Positions 46,901 through 57,534 are shown, counted from the stretch's first letter. The stretch: DNA of 64,000 nt from Halochromatium roseum (GCF_016653315.1 NZ_NHSH01000057.1:141747-205746), one strand, 5' to 3'. Notes: generated from the sequence alone by a model not told the origin. Numbers and translations are program-made.

Positions 46901-48093
46901 GACTCCAGTGTTCCTGGCTCCCTAGTGTTCATGGCTCCAGTGTCCTGCTGCGCTTGATGGGCGCCTGTGCCTGGCCTGTGCCTGGCCTGTGCCTGAATGC
47001 GCTCCAGCGCCCTGTCCAATGCCCTGATGCAGCGCGGCTCGAGGACGGCTGTTACCGGCACAGACCAATGCGCCGGCCCGGCGAAGCTGCGGCATTTAAC
47101 GGCATCCTTCTCGGTCATCAGCACCGGTCCATCGGGCCAGTGGCGCAGCTCATCGGCAGTGTACCGATAATGATCCGGATAGGTCAGCGATCTGACCGTC
47201 AGGCCAAGCCCACGCAACATTGCAAAGAAACGCTGCGGATGACCGATACCAGCGACTGCTGTGACTGGCTGCCCTGCAAAAGCGACCAAAGGACGCCGAC
47301 GCGACAGATCAACCAGGTTCAGCGCGTCAGCGGGTTCCAGCCGCATCTGAAACGCATCCAGCGCACCGCAGCCATTCTCGATCACCAGATCGACGTGGCG
47401 TCGCCGGCCAACCGGCTCACGTAATGGCCCGGCCGGCAGACAACGACGATTGCCAAAACCGCGCTCGCCATCGACGACGAGGATCTCGAGCTGTCGCCGC
47501 AGCCGATAATGCTGGAGCCCGTCATCGGTAATCACCAGATCGCAGCCGCATTGCTCAGCGAGGTCGCATGCTGCCGCGACGCGGTCACGGCACACCATCA
47601 CTGGGCAGCCCGCGCGCTGGGCCAGTAGCAACGCCTCGTCACCAAACTGGCTTGCATCGCCGTCAGCCGGCACCTGACGAGGTTGTTTTCGATGTGCATC
47701 GGCCTCGAACTGCTTCCGGCCATAGCCCCGCAGGGCAATGCCAGGCCGATAGCCGCGCTCAGCAAGATACCTCGCTAGCCAGAGTACCAAGGGTGTCTTT
47801 CCCGTCCCGCCGACGGTGAGATTGCCAACCACGATTACCGGCACAGGCGCCGAATAGGACGCTAGCCAGCCGCGTTGATAGAGCCAGCGGCGCCATTGCG
47901 CAACACCACAGTAGAGCCAGCCGACCGGTGCCAGCAAGACGCCAAGCCAGTGTCCCTGATACCAAACGCGCTCCGGAAGCGCATTTAGCCAGGATTTTAG
48001 TCTGTGCTTGAAACGGTCCCGGCGCTCACTGACCGGAATCTGCCCGGGTCGACGATCTATCGCGCCCACGCTAGCTCGGCTCGATCCCGGCAT
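46897..48093 (-). CDS. lpxK: Tetraacyldisaccharide 4'-kinase
   Basis: LpxK phosphorylates the lipid A precursor in the inner membrane. Key segments are [32 protein letters not shown] (P-loop), [42 protein letters not shown] and TEKDAVKC. The start is uncertain: ATG at 48093 or 48123 overlaps msbA, and a GTG at 48069 would avoid it. The C-terminal tail has been altered by an 11-bp tandem repeat (46964-46995). Confidence 0.93.
   Translation of the reverse strand: MPGSSRASVGAIDRRPGQIPVSERRDRFKHRLKSWLNALPERVWYQGHWLGVLLAPVGWLYCGVAQWRRWLYQRGWLASYSAPVPVIVVGNLTVGGTGKTPLVLWLARYLAERGYRPGIALRGYGRKQFEADAHRKQPRQVPADGDASQFGDEALLLAQRAGCPVMVCRDRVAAACDLAEQCGCDLVITDDGLQHYRLRRQLEILVVDGERGFGNRRCLPAGPLREPVGRRRHVDLVIENGCGALDAFQMRLEPADALNLVDLSRRRPLVAFAGQPVTAVAGIGHPQRFFAMLRGLGLTVRSLTYPDHYRYTADELRHWPDGPVLMTEKDAVKCRSFAGPAHWSVPVTAVLEPRCIRALDRALERIQAQARHRPGTGAHQAQQDTGAMNTREPGTLES
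46964..46995. repeat. 11-bp tandem repeat in the lpxK 3' end
   Basis: Nearly three copies of CCTGTGCCTGG. As 11 is not a multiple of three, each added or lost unit changes the frame of the LpxK tail and would move its stop and the coupling to kdsB. Confidence 0.8.
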
Positions 48094-49867
48094 CGGCAAA
48101 CTGCAGCCGATGCAGACGCGCATAGTAGCCGCCGCGGGCGATCAGATCAGCGTGGGTGCCGCGCTCGACGATACGGCCGGCATCCAGCACCAGGATCTCA
48201 TCGACGTGCTCAATGGTCGACAGCCGATGTGCGATCACCAGGGTCGTGCGATGCTGCATCAGCGCCGCCAGCGCCGCCTGGATGTGGCGCTCGGCCTCGG
48301 TATCGAGTGCCGAGGTCGCCTCATCCAGCACCAGGATTGGAGCGTCCTTGAGCATCGCGCGGGCGATCGCGACGCGCTGGCGCTGTCCACCCGAGAGCAG
48401 GATGCCGCGATCGCCCACTAGGGTATCCAGCCCTTCCGGCAACGCATTGATGAAGTCAGTGGCATGCGCAGCCTCGGCAACGCGCTCAAGCTCGGCCCGG
48501 CGCGCGCCACCTTTCAACCCATAGGCGATGTTGTTGGCCAGGGTATCGTTGAACAACACCACGTCTTGAGTGACAAGCGAGATCTGCGCGCGCAGGCTGG
48601 CCAAGGTCAGCTCGCGGATATCGACCCCATCGATCAGGATCTGCCCCTGAGTCGGATCGTAGAAGCGCGGTAATAGGCTGGCGATGGTCGACTTACCGCT
48701 GCCAGAGCGCCCAACCAGGGCAACGCTGCGCCCAGGCTCGATGAGCAGGTTCAGATGCTCGAGCACGGGACCCTTCTCCGGGTCGTAAACCTGGCTCACA
48801 TTGCGGTATTCGACCCGCCCCTGGGCACGGGTCATCACCTGATCGCCAGTGTCGGTCTCGACCTCGCTATCGATCAGCTCGAACAGGCTCTCAGCTGCGA
48901 CAATGCCGCGCTGCAACTGCGAGTTCACCGAGGTCAGACGCTTTACCGGGGGCAGCAGCAGGCCCATGGCGACGATAAACGACATGAAGGTACCGACGGT
49001 AATATCAGCACGCAGGCCCTGCAGGGTGGAGAGATAGACGATGATCGCGATCGCGATCGCTGCGATCAGCTGCACCAGTGGCACGCTGATCGAGTCGGTG
49101 GCGACGATCTTCATCTGCAGCGAGCGCGTCTTCTCGTTCACTGTTGCGAAACGCCGGGTCTCGTAGTCCTCGCCGCCAAAGGCCTTGACCACCCGATGCG
49201 CCTCGATCACCTCCTGTGCCGCATGCGACAGCGAGCCCATGCGCTCCTGGACGCGCTTGCCGTAGCGGCGGAAACGCTTGGTCGCATACTTGATCGCCAG
49301 CACCATCGCCGGCGCCACCAACAGGAAGATCGCTGACAGTCCCGCGTCGATGTAGAGCATATAGAGGATCAGCGCTAGCGCCGTGAAGCCGTCACGCACC
49401 AGCGTTGTCAGCGCCGAGGTCGAGGCGGTGGCGACGTTCTCGACGTTGAAGGTGAACTTGGCGACGATCTGACCAGAACTATGGTGATCATAATAACGCG
49501 CCGGGGCCCGCAGCAGATGATTGAACATCTGCTGGCGGAGATCAGCTACCACGCGACGCCCAACCCATTTGAGGCAGTAGGTATTGACAAAGCCGGCCAT
49601 GCCGCGCACCAAGAAGATGCCAACCAGCACGAACGGCATCATGCGCACCACGTTCGGGTCACGCTCGACAAAGCTGCCATCGAGCAGCGGCTTGATCATG
49701 GCCGCAAACAGCGGCTCGGTCAGCCCGAAGACCAACATGCCGGCGATCGAGATCGCAAACATCTTCCAGTACGGGCGCACGTAGCCCAATAGGCGTCGAT
49801 AGACTTCGCGAGCGCTGGCCTCTTCGGGCGTAGCAAAGATCACGCCCAGTCCGGTTGCTGAGGTCAT
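48071..49867 (-). CDS. msbA: Lipid A export ATP-binding/permease protein MsbA
   Basis: The 598-residue half-transporter flips lipid A-core across the inner membrane. The six-TM region (about residues 35-330) is followed by an ABC domain with Walker A GRSGSGKST, signature LLSGGQRQRVAIARA, Walker B ILVLDEATSALD and the H-loop VIAHRLSTIE. The D-subfamily lipid exporter pattern fits MsbA. The start overlaps the exbD stop by 4 bases. Confidence 0.95.
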   Translation of the reverse strand: MTSATGLGVIFATPEEASAREVYRRLLGYVRPYWKMFAISIAGMLVFGLTEPLFAAMIKPLLDGSFVERDPNVVRMMPFVLVGIFLVRGMAGFVNTYCLKWVGRRVVADLRQQMFNHLLRAPARYYDHHSSGQIVAKFTFNVENVATASTSALTTLVRDGFTALALILYMLYIDAGLSAIFLLVAPAMVLAIKYATKRFRRYGKRVQERMGSLSHAAQEVIEAHRVVKAFGGEDYETRRFATVNEKTRSLQMKIVATDSISVPLVQLIAAIAIAIIVYLSTLQGLRADITVGTFMSFIVAMGLLLPPVKRLTSVNSQLQRGIVAAESLFELIDSEVETDTGDQVMTRAQGRVEYRNVSQVYDPEKGPVLEHLNLLIEPGRSVALVGRSGSGKSTIASLLPRFYDPTQGQILIDGVDIRELTLASLRAQISLVTQDVVLFNDTLANNIAYGLKGGARRAELERVAEAAHATDFINALPEGLDTLVGDRGILLSGGQRQRVAIARAMLKDAPILVLDEATSALDTEAERHIQAALAALMQHRTTLVIAHRLSTIEHVDEILVLDAGRIVERGTHADLIARGGYYARLHRLQFADAGIEPS

Positions 49868-50367
49868 CGGTCGATCTCCTGCGCTGCGCTTGGCTGTTCC
49901 GCCGGTTCCTGTTCCTTTGGCACTGCGCTCGACGCCGAACTCATGGTCTGGCGCGGACTCTGGCTGGCCGCAAACGCCACCTGACTCAGCCCCAGCTGGC
50001 CAGCCGCATCGAGCACCTGCATCACCGCTTGATGCTCAGCCTTGGCATCGGCCTTGATCAGGACCGGCAGCTCGCGTTCAGCGCCGACCGCGCCGATCAA
50101 GGCCTGCTTCAGGGTCTCGAGATCGGTCCCGATAACCCTTTGTGTGTTGACGTAGAAGCGCCCCGCGTGGTCGACCATCACCTCGACCAGCTCGATCTCC
50201 TCGGCCGGTACCGGCTCGGCATCGGCCTCCGGGAGTTGCAGCCGCAACCGTCCCTCGTCGCGGAAGCTGGTCGTGACCATGAAGAAGATCAGCAGCAAGA
50301 AGACGACGTCGATCAACGGTGTTAGGTTGATCTCGGGCACTTCGGGGCGATGCGGGCGCAGGTTCAC
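49864..50367 (-). CDS. exbD: ExbD/TolR-family biopolymer transport protein
   Basis: The 167-residue protein has one TM helix, EINLTPLIDVVFLLLIFFMV, with the conserved proton-path Asp, then a periplasmic domain (ELPVLIKADAKAEHQAVMQVLDAAGQLGL). The Glu/Ala/Pro-rich tail is disordered. With the upstream exbB it forms a proton-driven energiser; in this genomic position homologues are sometimes named exbD2. It overlaps both neighbours by 4 bases. Confidence 0.92.
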   Translation of the reverse strand: MNLRPHRPEVPEINLTPLIDVVFLLLIFFMVTTSFRDEGRLRLQLPEADAEPVPAEEIELVEVMVDHAGRFYVNTQRVIGTDLETLKQALIGAVGAERELPVLIKADAKAEHQAVMQVLDAAGQLGLSQVAFAASQSPRQTMSSASSAVPKEQEPAEQPSAAQEIDR

Positions 50368-50993
50368 AGTGTCTCTCCGTCGGCGGCCTCGCGCTCGCCT
50401 TGCATCACCTCGATCAGCCGCAACGCCTGCTCTTCCATGCCGACCACCAGCTTATCCACCCGGCTGAGAAAATAGCGATGGAACATCAGCGCCGGAATCG
50501 CAATCGACAGCCCCGCGGCGGTGGTGATCAGCGCTTGTGATATCCCGCCGGCGAGCACGCCAGGGTCGCCAACGCCAGCGTCCATGATCACCGCAAACAC
50601 GTCGATCATGCCGATCACGGTACCTAACAGCCCAAGCAGTGGCGTCACCGCGGCGATGGTGCCAAGCGTACTCAGGTAGCGCTCCATGCCGGAGACGACG
50701 TGACGGCCGGTATCCTGAATCGCCTCCTTCATCACTTCTCGCGCATGAAACCGGTTCACCAGCCCAGCGGCGAGCATCCGACCGAGTGCCGAGCCTTGTC
50801 GGATCTGCTCGATGCGTTGATCGTCAAGCTGAGCGCTGCGCTGCAACTCCCAGATCTGCATCACCAGCCCATCCGGCATGATGCGTTTGCGCCGCAAGGC
50901 CCAGAAACGCTCGATCACAATCGCCATTGCGGCAACCGAGCACAGCAGGATCGGCACCATCAGCCAGCCGCCGGCCTTCATCAGATCGAGCAC
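50364..50993 (-). CDS. exbB: MotA/TolQ/ExbB-family proton channel protein
   Basis: The 209-residue protein has three TM helices: WLMVPILLCSVAAMAIVIERFW, then LSTLGTIAAVTPLLGLLGTVIGMIDVF and GISQALITTAAGLSIAIPALMFHRYF. The T/G-rich helices are the family core. It probably acts with exbD. The partner that is energised (TonB-type or other) is not within this operon. Confidence 0.93.
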   Translation of the reverse strand: MLDLMKAGGWLMVPILLCSVAAMAIVIERFWALRRKRIMPDGLVMQIWELQRSAQLDDQRIEQIRQGSALGRMLAAGLVNRFHAREVMKEAIQDTGRHVVSGMERYLSTLGTIAAVTPLLGLLGTVIGMIDVFAVIMDAGVGDPGVLAGGISQALITTAAGLSIAIPALMFHRYFLSRVDKLVVGMEEQALRLIEVMQGEREAADGETL

Positions 50994-51093
50994 TAGGGAG
51001 TTACCTCGGGACGCAAGTGAGCCAACAGATCAGGGCCGCAATCATAACGCACTGCAAAACCATCAGGCCGAGCTTGTACTCGACCGGCGACAC

Positions 51094-53580
51094 CTAGGGC
51101 CGGTCACCGGTTGGGACTGCCGGCGCCGGATGGTGGCGCCAAAGCCGATTCGCGCGCTCACGATAAGCAGGCGCGACACGCAGTTCGCCCTGCGGGCCAA
51201 CAGACAGCTCGATCGCACCCGAACTGGCGGTGTCCAAGCTTGCCGCGCCGGACGCGATCACACGCTCGCGAACCGACTCAGCGGGAAACCCAAAGCGATT
51301 CTTCCAGCCCATCGAGAACAGCACCCACTGCGGTGAGACCGCGCTCAAGAAGGGCTGCGTCGTTGAACTCGCACTGCCGTGATGTGCGGCGATCAGCACC
51401 TCGGCTGGCAAAGCGCCCGCCGCCTGTTGGAGCAGACGCCGCTCAACCGAGGCCTCGGCATCACCCGGCCAGAGCAGCGCGGTCTCGCCGACCACAATAC
51501 GCAGCACACAAGAGCTGTTATTACCGTCCTCGATCGGTTCGGTGGGATGCAGGACCGCGAAATCGACCCCATCCCAATGCCACTGCTGTCCGCGCCGACA
51601 GGTCTCAACGCGGCGGCCATCGCGGCCAAGATCATGACGATCTTCATGACGATCTGCTTGCTGTCGTTGCTGCTCTGTGAGCGGCTTCTCTGTAGGCGGC
51701 TTGCTGGCGCGGACAGCGAGGGCCTTGCCTTCCAACATCCGTTCAATCTCCTCCGGCTCGCCACTGAGAATGCGTCGAGCCTCAACCGAGGCCAGCAGTC
51801 CCTGCACACCGCCTGCATGGTCCTGATCCGCATGCGAGACCATCAACAGGTCAATGCTGTTGATGCCCAGGTGCTGAAGATAGGGCGCGATCACCGCCTC
51901 ACCGGTGTTGAAGCCGCTGCGGAAGCCAGGGCCGGTATCGTAGACCAACGTGTGGCGATGGGTCCGCATCACCGCGGCGAGTCCCTGCCCAACGTCAAGC
52001 AGCGTGACCTCAAGCGAGCCAGGCACCGGCGTTGGCGGGCGCAGCAGCCACAACGGCAGCAGCAGCAATGCCCCGAGCCAACGCCCGGGCAGCCCACGCG
52101 GGGCCAGCAGGAGCAGCGCACCAAGCCCGGCGACGAGCCAGACCCAATCCGGTCGACCGCCGAGCGACACACTGGCCCAAGGCAGCGAGGCCGCAAACGC
52201 GAGCAGGCTATAGCCCTGGTCCAAGAGCCAGTCGACGACAAGCAGGGGCAACGCCCAACCGGTAAGCAGGAAGGTGAGACTGGCGATAAGGATGATCGGC
52301 AGCAAGAGCCCGAACAACGGCACGGCGATCAGATTCACGAGCGGCGCAATCACTGATGCACGGCCGAAGAACGCGATCAGCAGCGGCAACAGACCGAGCG
52401 CAACGGCCCACTGCGCCGCGCCCCAACGCGCGATCCAACCCGGTGGTCCGAGCCGCCAGCCGAGCGCATAGAGCAGCACCGCAACCGCCCCGAACGAGAG
52501 CCAGAAGCCGTAATCCAAGACCGCGGCCGGATCGACTAACAGCACCGCCGCCAACGCCAGCGACAATGCACTCGAGGCGCGCAGCGTTCGGCTGGCGACC
52601 ATCGCGAGCAAGACCACAGCCAGCATCATCAAGGCCCGCTGCGTCGAGACCGAAAAACCGGCCAAGGCAGCATAGACGAGGGCTGCGAACAGCGCAGCCA
52701 CCGCCGCCGCGCGCGGGGCCGCAACACGCAACGCCAAGCCTGGAGCCCATACCCAAAGGCGCCGAGCCAACACAAACAGGGCCGCCGAGACGAGCCCGAC
52801 ATGCAGCCCTGAGATCGCGATCAGATGCGACGTCCCCGTGCGCGAAAAGACCGACCATTGCGCTGGCGTCAAGGCGCCGCGATCGCCGATCACCAAGGCC
52901 GGCACCAGGGCCGAGCCAACGCCCGTTGGCAGCGCCTCGAGCAGACGCTCACGCAGTCCCTGACGCCAACGATCCAGCCAATATCGCCCAGCCCCAGTCT
53001 CGAGCCTTTGCGGCGCAACCTGCATTCGCACATAGCCGGTCGCCTTCACCTGCTGCCGGAACAGCCACCGTTCGTAATCGAAGCCACCAGGATTCATGAA
53101 CCCGTGCGGCGTCTTCAGCCGCACCTTGAACCGCCAACGCTCGCCGACCTTGAGCTGCGGCGCATCTTTGTACCAAGACAATCTGACGCGGCCAGTGAAA
53201 TCGCTCGACGGGCCAGCGTCGGACAGGCGCTCGACAGCGAACAGAAAACGCGTCCGCTCAGCTGTCACATCGGGCAGTGAAGCGATGCGGCCCACGATGG
53301 TCACATCTTGCTGGGCCAGGGCGTCTGGAAACGGATTGCATAGCAGCGCGCAGGCCCAGAGGTGCGACCAACAGAAGCCGAGGACCAGCGCTGCGAGCGG
53401 CCAGCTGATCCGCTGCAGCAAGCGGCCGACGATGGCGAGCAGGAGCAGCGCAACGACCGCAAGGTTCGGGGGTGGATCAGCAGCGATGAAATAGCTACCG
53501 GCGCCCAATGCAAAACCAAAGCCGATTGCGGCCAGCCCGCAACGCGGCTCAGCTGTCAGACGCTCGCGCATCACGTACAC
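51094..53580 (-). CDS. comEC: DNA internalisation-related competence protein ComEC/Rec2
   Basis: The 828-residue polytopic protein carries single-stranded DNA across the inner membrane. It has an N-terminal OB-like DUF4131 region (about 60-180) and then the Competence domain with SHLIAISGLHVGLVSAALFVLARR. A C-terminal metallo-beta-lactamase-like domain has TLLDVGQGLAAVMRT, MVSHADQDHAGGVQGLL (HxDxDH) and LIAAHHGSASST. A hydrophilic Arg/Gln/Asp-rich insert lies in the MBL domain (about residues 655-695). No other competence gene is in the window. Confidence 0.94.
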   Translation of the reverse strand: MYVMRERLTAEPRCGLAAIGFGFALGAGSYFIAADPPPNLAVVALLLLAIVGRLLQRISWPLAALVLGFCWSHLWACALLCNPFPDALAQQDVTIVGRIASLPDVTAERTRFLFAVERLSDAGPSSDFTGRVRLSWYKDAPQLKVGERWRFKVRLKTPHGFMNPGGFDYERWLFRQQVKATGYVRMQVAPQRLETGAGRYWLDRWRQGLRERLLEALPTGVGSALVPALVIGDRGALTPAQWSVFSRTGTSHLIAISGLHVGLVSAALFVLARRLWVWAPGLALRVAAPRAAAVAALFAALVYAALAGFSVSTQRALMMLAVVLLAMVASRTLRASSALSLALAAVLLVDPAAVLDYGFWLSFGAVAVLLYALGWRLGPPGWIARWGAAQWAVALGLLPLLIAFFGRASVIAPLVNLIAVPLFGLLLPIILIASLTFLLTGWALPLLVVDWLLDQGYSLLAFAASLPWASVSLGGRPDWVWLVAGLGALLLLAPRGLPGRWLGALLLLPLWLLRPPTPVPGSLEVTLLDVGQGLAAVMRTHRHTLVYDTGPGFRSGFNTGEAVIAPYLQHLGINSIDLLMVSHADQDHAGGVQGLLASVEARRILSGEPEEIERMLEGKALAVRASKPPTEKPLTEQQRQQADRHEDRHDLGRDGRRVETCRRGQQWHWDGVDFAVLHPTEPIEDGNNSSCVLRIVVGETALLWPGDAEASVERRLLQQAAGALPAEVLIAAHHGSASSTTQPFLSAVSPQWVLFSMGWKNRFGFPAESVRERVIASGAASLDTASSGAIELSVGPQGELRVAPAYRERANRLWRHHPAPAVPTGDRP

Positions 53581-53690
53581 CGCCGGCGCCGCATGATCTG
53601 CGCAACACGCTCTGGCTCACTCGGCTGGCTGTTCGTCGAGAGGCTCTGGCGTTGGAAACTCATGCGCCAGATCAAACGGCGACGAGCCCG

Positions 53691-54422
53691 TTACGCGGCC
53701 TCGACCAATCTGCCCTCGTCCAAGCGCCAGACCTGATCGGTGCGCGCGGCAAGGGCCGGATCATGGGTCACGATGACGATACTGGTACCGATCTCGGCAT
53801 TCAGCTCCAGCATCAGATCGTAGACACCCTCGGCCGTATGCCGATCCAGGTTCCCAGTCGGCTCGTCGGCGAGCACACAGGCCGGGCGGGTCACCAAGGC
53901 CCGGGCAATGGCGGCGCGCTGGCGCTCGCCACCGGAGAGTTCAGACGGCTTGTGCGCCTCCCGATGGCCCAGCCCGACGCGACCGAGCATCGCCGCCGAC
54001 TGTTCCCGGACCTCCGCTGGCTCGCTGCCGCGGATCAAGAGTGGCATCGCCACATTTTCCAGCGCCGTGAACTCGGGCAGCAAATGATGGAACTGATAGA
54101 CGAAGCCGAGCTGACGATTGCGCCGCTCACCGCGCACTCGTTCCGAGAGCTGCATCACCGCTTCGCCGGACCAGAGCACCTCGCCGGCGGTCGGCTGCTC
54201 GAGTCCACCGAGGCAATGCAGCAGCGTGCTCTTGCCCGATCCTGAAGCGCCGATGATCGCCATGCGCACCCCTGGCGGGACGAGCAGATCAACCCCACGC
54301 AGGACTTCGACGTTCAACGGTCCTTGGCGGAAGCCTTTACTGACCCCGCGCGCCTCCAAGACGGGCATGCTGTCGCGCTGCTTGCTTATCGTCGCGCCCT
54401 GATCACTGCTCTGTTCACTCAT
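53691..54422 (-). CDS. lolD: Lipoprotein-releasing system ATP-binding protein LolD
   Basis: The 243-residue ATPase drives release of outer-membrane lipoproteins to LolA. Walker A is [21 protein letters not shown], the signature is [17 protein letters not shown], and Walker B is [35 protein letters not shown] is a LolD-type Q-loop. The start overlaps the lolC stop by 8 bases. Confidence 0.95.
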   Translation of the reverse strand: MSEQSSDQGATISKQRDSMPVLEARGVSKGFRQGPLNVEVLRGVDLLVPPGVRMAIIGASGSGKSTLLHCLGGLEQPTAGEVLWSGEAVMQLSERVRGERRNRQLGFVYQFHHLLPEFTALENVAMPLLIRGSEPAEVREQSAAMLGRVGLGHREAHKPSELSGGERQRAAIARALVTRPACVLADEPTGNLDRHTAEGVYDLMLELNAEIGTSIVIVTHDPALAARTDQVWRLDEGRLVEAA

Positions 54423-55659
54423 AGCGCAAGGCCTCGGCCGGATCGGTGCGCGCCGCGCGCCACGCCGGATACAGGGTCGCGAGCACGGTCATCGAGAAGG
54501 CGCCAACGGCGATGCGGATCACATCAGCCGCACGCACATCGGATGGCAACGCACTGATGTAATAGATGCTCGGATCGAGAAAATGCACATCGAACAGGCG
54601 CTCGATGGAGGCCACGATCGACTCGACGTTCCAACCCAGCAGCACGCCGCCAACCACGCCCATCAGGGTGCCAAAGACCCCGATCGCGGTGCCCTGCACC
54701 ATGAAGATCGCCATGATCCGCCCCGGAGAGGCGCCCAAGGTCCGCAGCACGGCGATATCCGCGCGCTTATCGGTGACCACCATCACCAGGGTCGAAACGA
54801 TATTGAACGCCGCCACCGCGACGATCAGGAACAGGATGATCGACATCATCCGCTTCTCGGTGCGCAGCGCGGCGAAGAAGTTGCGATGCACCTGGGTCCA
54901 GTCGGAGACCCGGTAGAGACCATCGAGCGAGTACTGGATCTCGCGCGCGATCATCGGCGCCTGCCACATATCGGTCAGCTTCAGCCGCACCCCCTCGGCC
55001 GCATCGCCGAGGCGCATCAGCCGCGCCGCATCCGCCATGTGCATGAAGCCGGCGCCGCGGTCGTAATCGGACATGCCGACCTCGAACAGGCCGACCAGGG
55101 TAAAGGCCTTCAGCCGCGGCATCACCCCGACCGGGGTCGCGTTCAGTTGCGGCGTCACCACCGTGACCTTATCACCCACCCCCACGCCGAGCGCCGCCGC
55201 CAGCTCGCGACCGAGGACGATGTTGAACTCACCCGGCAGCAGCGAATCGACGGTACCGGCGATCATATCCTCGCGCAGATCAGAGACCGCATCCTCCTGT
55301 TGCGGCAAGATGCCGCGGAGGAGCGCGGCATTGGTGCGCCCGGCATGCATCAGCATCGACTGGATCTCGACGAAGGGCGCCGCGCCGACCACCTGCGGAT
55401 GGCCGCTGAGTTCGTTCACCAAGGCCGGCCAGTCGCTGATCCCGCTCGGATCAGAAAGCGTGGCATGCGAGGCCATGCCGAGGATGCGCTCCTGGATCTC
55501 CTTGTGGAAGCCGTTCATCACCGAGAGCACCACGATCAGCGCAATGATCCCGAGCATGATCCCAAGCATCGAGATCATCGAGATGAAGGAGATGAAATGA
55601 TTACGCCGCCGCGCTCGCGTGTAGCGCAGACCGACGAACAATGAGAAGGGTCGAAACAT
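54415..55659 (-). CDS. lolC: Lipoprotein-releasing system transmembrane protein LolC/LolE
   Basis: The 414-residue permease has an N-terminal TM ([30 protein letters not shown]) with the start [21 protein letters not shown], a large periplasmic MacB-like domain, and three C-terminal TM helices, with [21 protein letters not shown] and [20 protein letters not shown]. Only one permease is present, suggesting a LolF-type homodimer or a second gene elsewhere. It is the first gene of the operon; its promoter should lie in the repeat-rich gap upstream. Confidence 0.93.
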   Translation of the reverse strand: MFRPFSLFVGLRYTRARRRNHFISFISMISMLGIMLGIIALIVVLSVMNGFHKEIQERILGMASHATLSDPSGISDWPALVNELSGHPQVVGAAPFVEIQSMLMHAGRTNAALLRGILPQQEDAVSDLREDMIAGTVDSLLPGEFNIVLGRELAAALGVGVGDKVTVVTPQLNATPVGVMPRLKAFTLVGLFEVGMSDYDRGAGFMHMADAARLMRLGDAAEGVRLKLTDMWQAPMIAREIQYSLDGLYRVSDWTQVHRNFFAALRTEKRMMSIILFLIVAVAAFNIVSTLVMVVTDKRADIAVLRTLGASPGRIMAIFMVQGTAIGVFGTLMGVVGGVLLGWNVESIVASIERLFDVHFLDPSIYYISALPSDVRAADVIRIAVGAFSMTVLATLYPAWRAARTDPAEALRYE

Positions 55660-55777
55660 GGGCGCGGATTAGACCAGAAACCGAGGCCAGAGGATACAAC
55701 CAGCGCCGATCTTGCTTCAGCCGCCTGCTCGAACAGCGCGCGGCAGCCCTCGAGCACGGCACTCGCGGCCGCGATGC

Positions 55778-56040
55778 GATCAGCGTTCACGCGGCAGATC
55801 AGCGTTCACGCGGCAGATCAGCGTTCACGCGGCAGCGATGCGATCAGCGATCCGCGTCCAGCATTCAGCGATCTGCGTCCAGCGATCAGCGATCTGCGTC
55901 CAGCGATCAACGTCCAGCGTTCGCGGTCACAACGTCAGGGTCGATCGCGCCAGCCACGCGACAAGCCACGCGACAAGCGCCACAAAGCCGTCAAGCGTTT
56001 CCCGTACACTATTCCACTCACCACTCACCACTCACCAATC
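55778..56040. repeat. Block of nested tandem repeats between lolC and pyk
   Basis: Three perfect 19-bp units (GATCAGCGTTCACGCGGCA) fill 55778-55834. Three 21-bp units of the form CAGCGATCTGCGTCCAGCGAT and a partial fourth fill 55845-55920. A 12-bp doublet (GCCACGCGACAA) lies near 55955-55979 and a 7-bp repeat of ACTCACC near 56018-56040. The 407-base gap between the divergent genes (55660-56066) consists largely of these. Confidence 0.88.
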
Positions 56041-56066
56041 GCCGCCCGCTGTCCCTGGACCAACCC

Positions 56067-57515
56067 ATGCTCATCCCCAACCGCAAGACCAAGATCGTCG
56101 CCACCATCGGCCCGGCCTCCGAGTCACCAGAGGTGTTGCGCGCGCTGATCCGCGCCGGCCTCGATGTCGCCCGCCTCAACTTCTCGCACGGCAACCCGGA
56201 CGATCATGCCAGCCTGATCAGCGCGATCCGCGCGGCGGCCACCGAGGTCGGGCGCCGGGTGGCGATCATGGGCGACCTGCCCGGCCCGAAGATGCGCATC
56301 GGCGATCTCGATCAGGAGCCGATCGAGCTGGTGCGCGATCAAGTCTTCACCCTGACCACCGAGCCCGGCATCGGCCAGGCCGATCGGGTCAGCATCACCT
56401 TCCCCGGTCTGCCGGTGGCGGTGAAGCCGGGCGATCGGCTGTTCCTGAACGATGGCTTCATCCTGCTCAAGGTGATCGAGGTCAGCGACACCGATGTGGT
56501 CTGCAACGTCCGCGCCGGCGGTGAACTGCGCTCGCGCAAGGGGCTGAATCTGCCCGGCATCGATCTTGGCATCTCGGCCTTTACCGAGGAGGATCATCAG
56601 TGGCTCAGGTTCGCCGCCGCGCATCGGCTCGATGCGGTCAGCCAATCCTTCGTCGCCAACGCGGCCGACATGCAGGCCGTGCGCGCCGCCGCCAAGGCAC
56701 TGAACTATGAGCCATTCTTGATCGCCAAGATCGAACGCGCCTCGGCGCTGGACAACCTCGATGAGATCCTCGACACCGCCGATGGCATCATGGTCGCGCG
56801 CGGCGATCTCGGCGTCGAGATCCCGATCGAGACCATCGCCGTCGCCCAGCGCCGCATCACCGAGCAGGCCAATCTGCGCGGCAAGCCGGTGATCACCGCG
56901 ACCCAGATGCTCGAGTCGATGGTGACGCTGCGCCGACCGACCCGCGCCGAGGCCACCGATGTCGCCAACGCCATCCTCGGCGGCACCGACTGCGTGATGC
57001 TCTCGGCCGAATCGGCGATGGGCCGCTTCCCGGTCGAATCGGTCGAGATGCTCGCCGCCATCGCCGCCGCGATCGAGCCCGAGCGCGATAACCGGCTGTT
57101 GGCGCAATCGCTCGGCGCCTATGGCAAGGGTGGCCCGCTGCGCGCGGTCGATCTGATCGCCCGCAGCGTCTATCACACCGTCGAGCGCAGCGCGCCCAAG
57201 GCGATCATCGTGCCGACCCGCAGCGGCAATACCGCGCGCAGCATCGCCCGCTTCCGCCTGCCCTGCTGGGTGGTCGCCTTCAGCCCGGTGCCGAGCACCA
57301 GCCAAGCGCTCAAGTTCTCCTATGGCGTGCTCGCCGTCGATGTCGACGGCGACCTGCCCGACTGGAGCGAATACGTGCGCGGCTGGCTGGCCGACAAGGG
57401 CATCAACGAGGGTCTGGTGCTGCTCACCCAAGGGCCGTCCGAAGAGCACCCTTGTGGCAACCATCGGATGGAGATCATGGAGCTGAGCCCGGAACGCAAT
57501 CCGGCCTGCCATTGA
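56067..57515 (+). CDS. pyk: Pyruvate kinase
   Basis: The 482-residue enzyme makes pyruvate and ATP from phosphoenolpyruvate. The start RKTKIVATIGPASES and RAGLDVARLNFSHG are typical. The catalytic Lys/Glu region is FLIAKIERASALDNLDEIL, MVARGDLGVEIP binds the metal, and ITATQMLESM is the family signature with the Thr. The C-terminal allosteric domain is complete. The ATG at 56067 is chosen; the in-frame stretch upstream is only repeat sequence. Confidence 0.96.
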   Translation: MLIPNRKTKIVATIGPASESPEVLRALIRAGLDVARLNFSHGNPDDHASLISAIRAAATEVGRRVAIMGDLPGPKMRIGDLDQEPIELVRDQVFTLTTEPGIGQADRVSITFPGLPVAVKPGDRLFLNDGFILLKVIEVSDTDVVCNVRAGGELRSRKGLNLPGIDLGISAFTEEDHQWLRFAAAHRLDAVSQSFVANAADMQAVRAAAKALNYEPFLIAKIERASALDNLDEILDTADGIMVARGDLGVEIPIETIAVAQRRITEQANLRGKPVITATQMLESMVTLRRPTRAEATDVANAILGGTDCVMLSAESAMGRFPVESVEMLAAIAAAIEPERDNRLLAQSLGAYGKGGPLRAVDLIARSVYHTVERSAPKAIIVPTRSGNTARSIARFRLPCWVVAFSPVPSTSQALKFSYGVLAVDVDGDLPDWSEYVRGWLADKGINEGLVLLTQGPSEEHPCGNHRMEIMELSPERNPACH

Positions 57516-57534
57516 ACTTGGAGATCAACCGCCC

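Noticed and set aside
55778..55920. Possible CRISPR array
   Set aside because: The units are directly adjacent without unique spacers, and no cas gene is nearby.
55641..56066. In-frame upstream extension of pyk
   Set aside because: It translates the tandem repeats into RSASSDQRSASS-like sequence; the known N-terminus of pyruvate kinase starts at 56067.
56124..57512. A 462-codon minus-strand open frame opposite pyk
   Set aside because: Pyruvate kinase is certain on the plus strand; the antisense frame is a codon-bias artefact.
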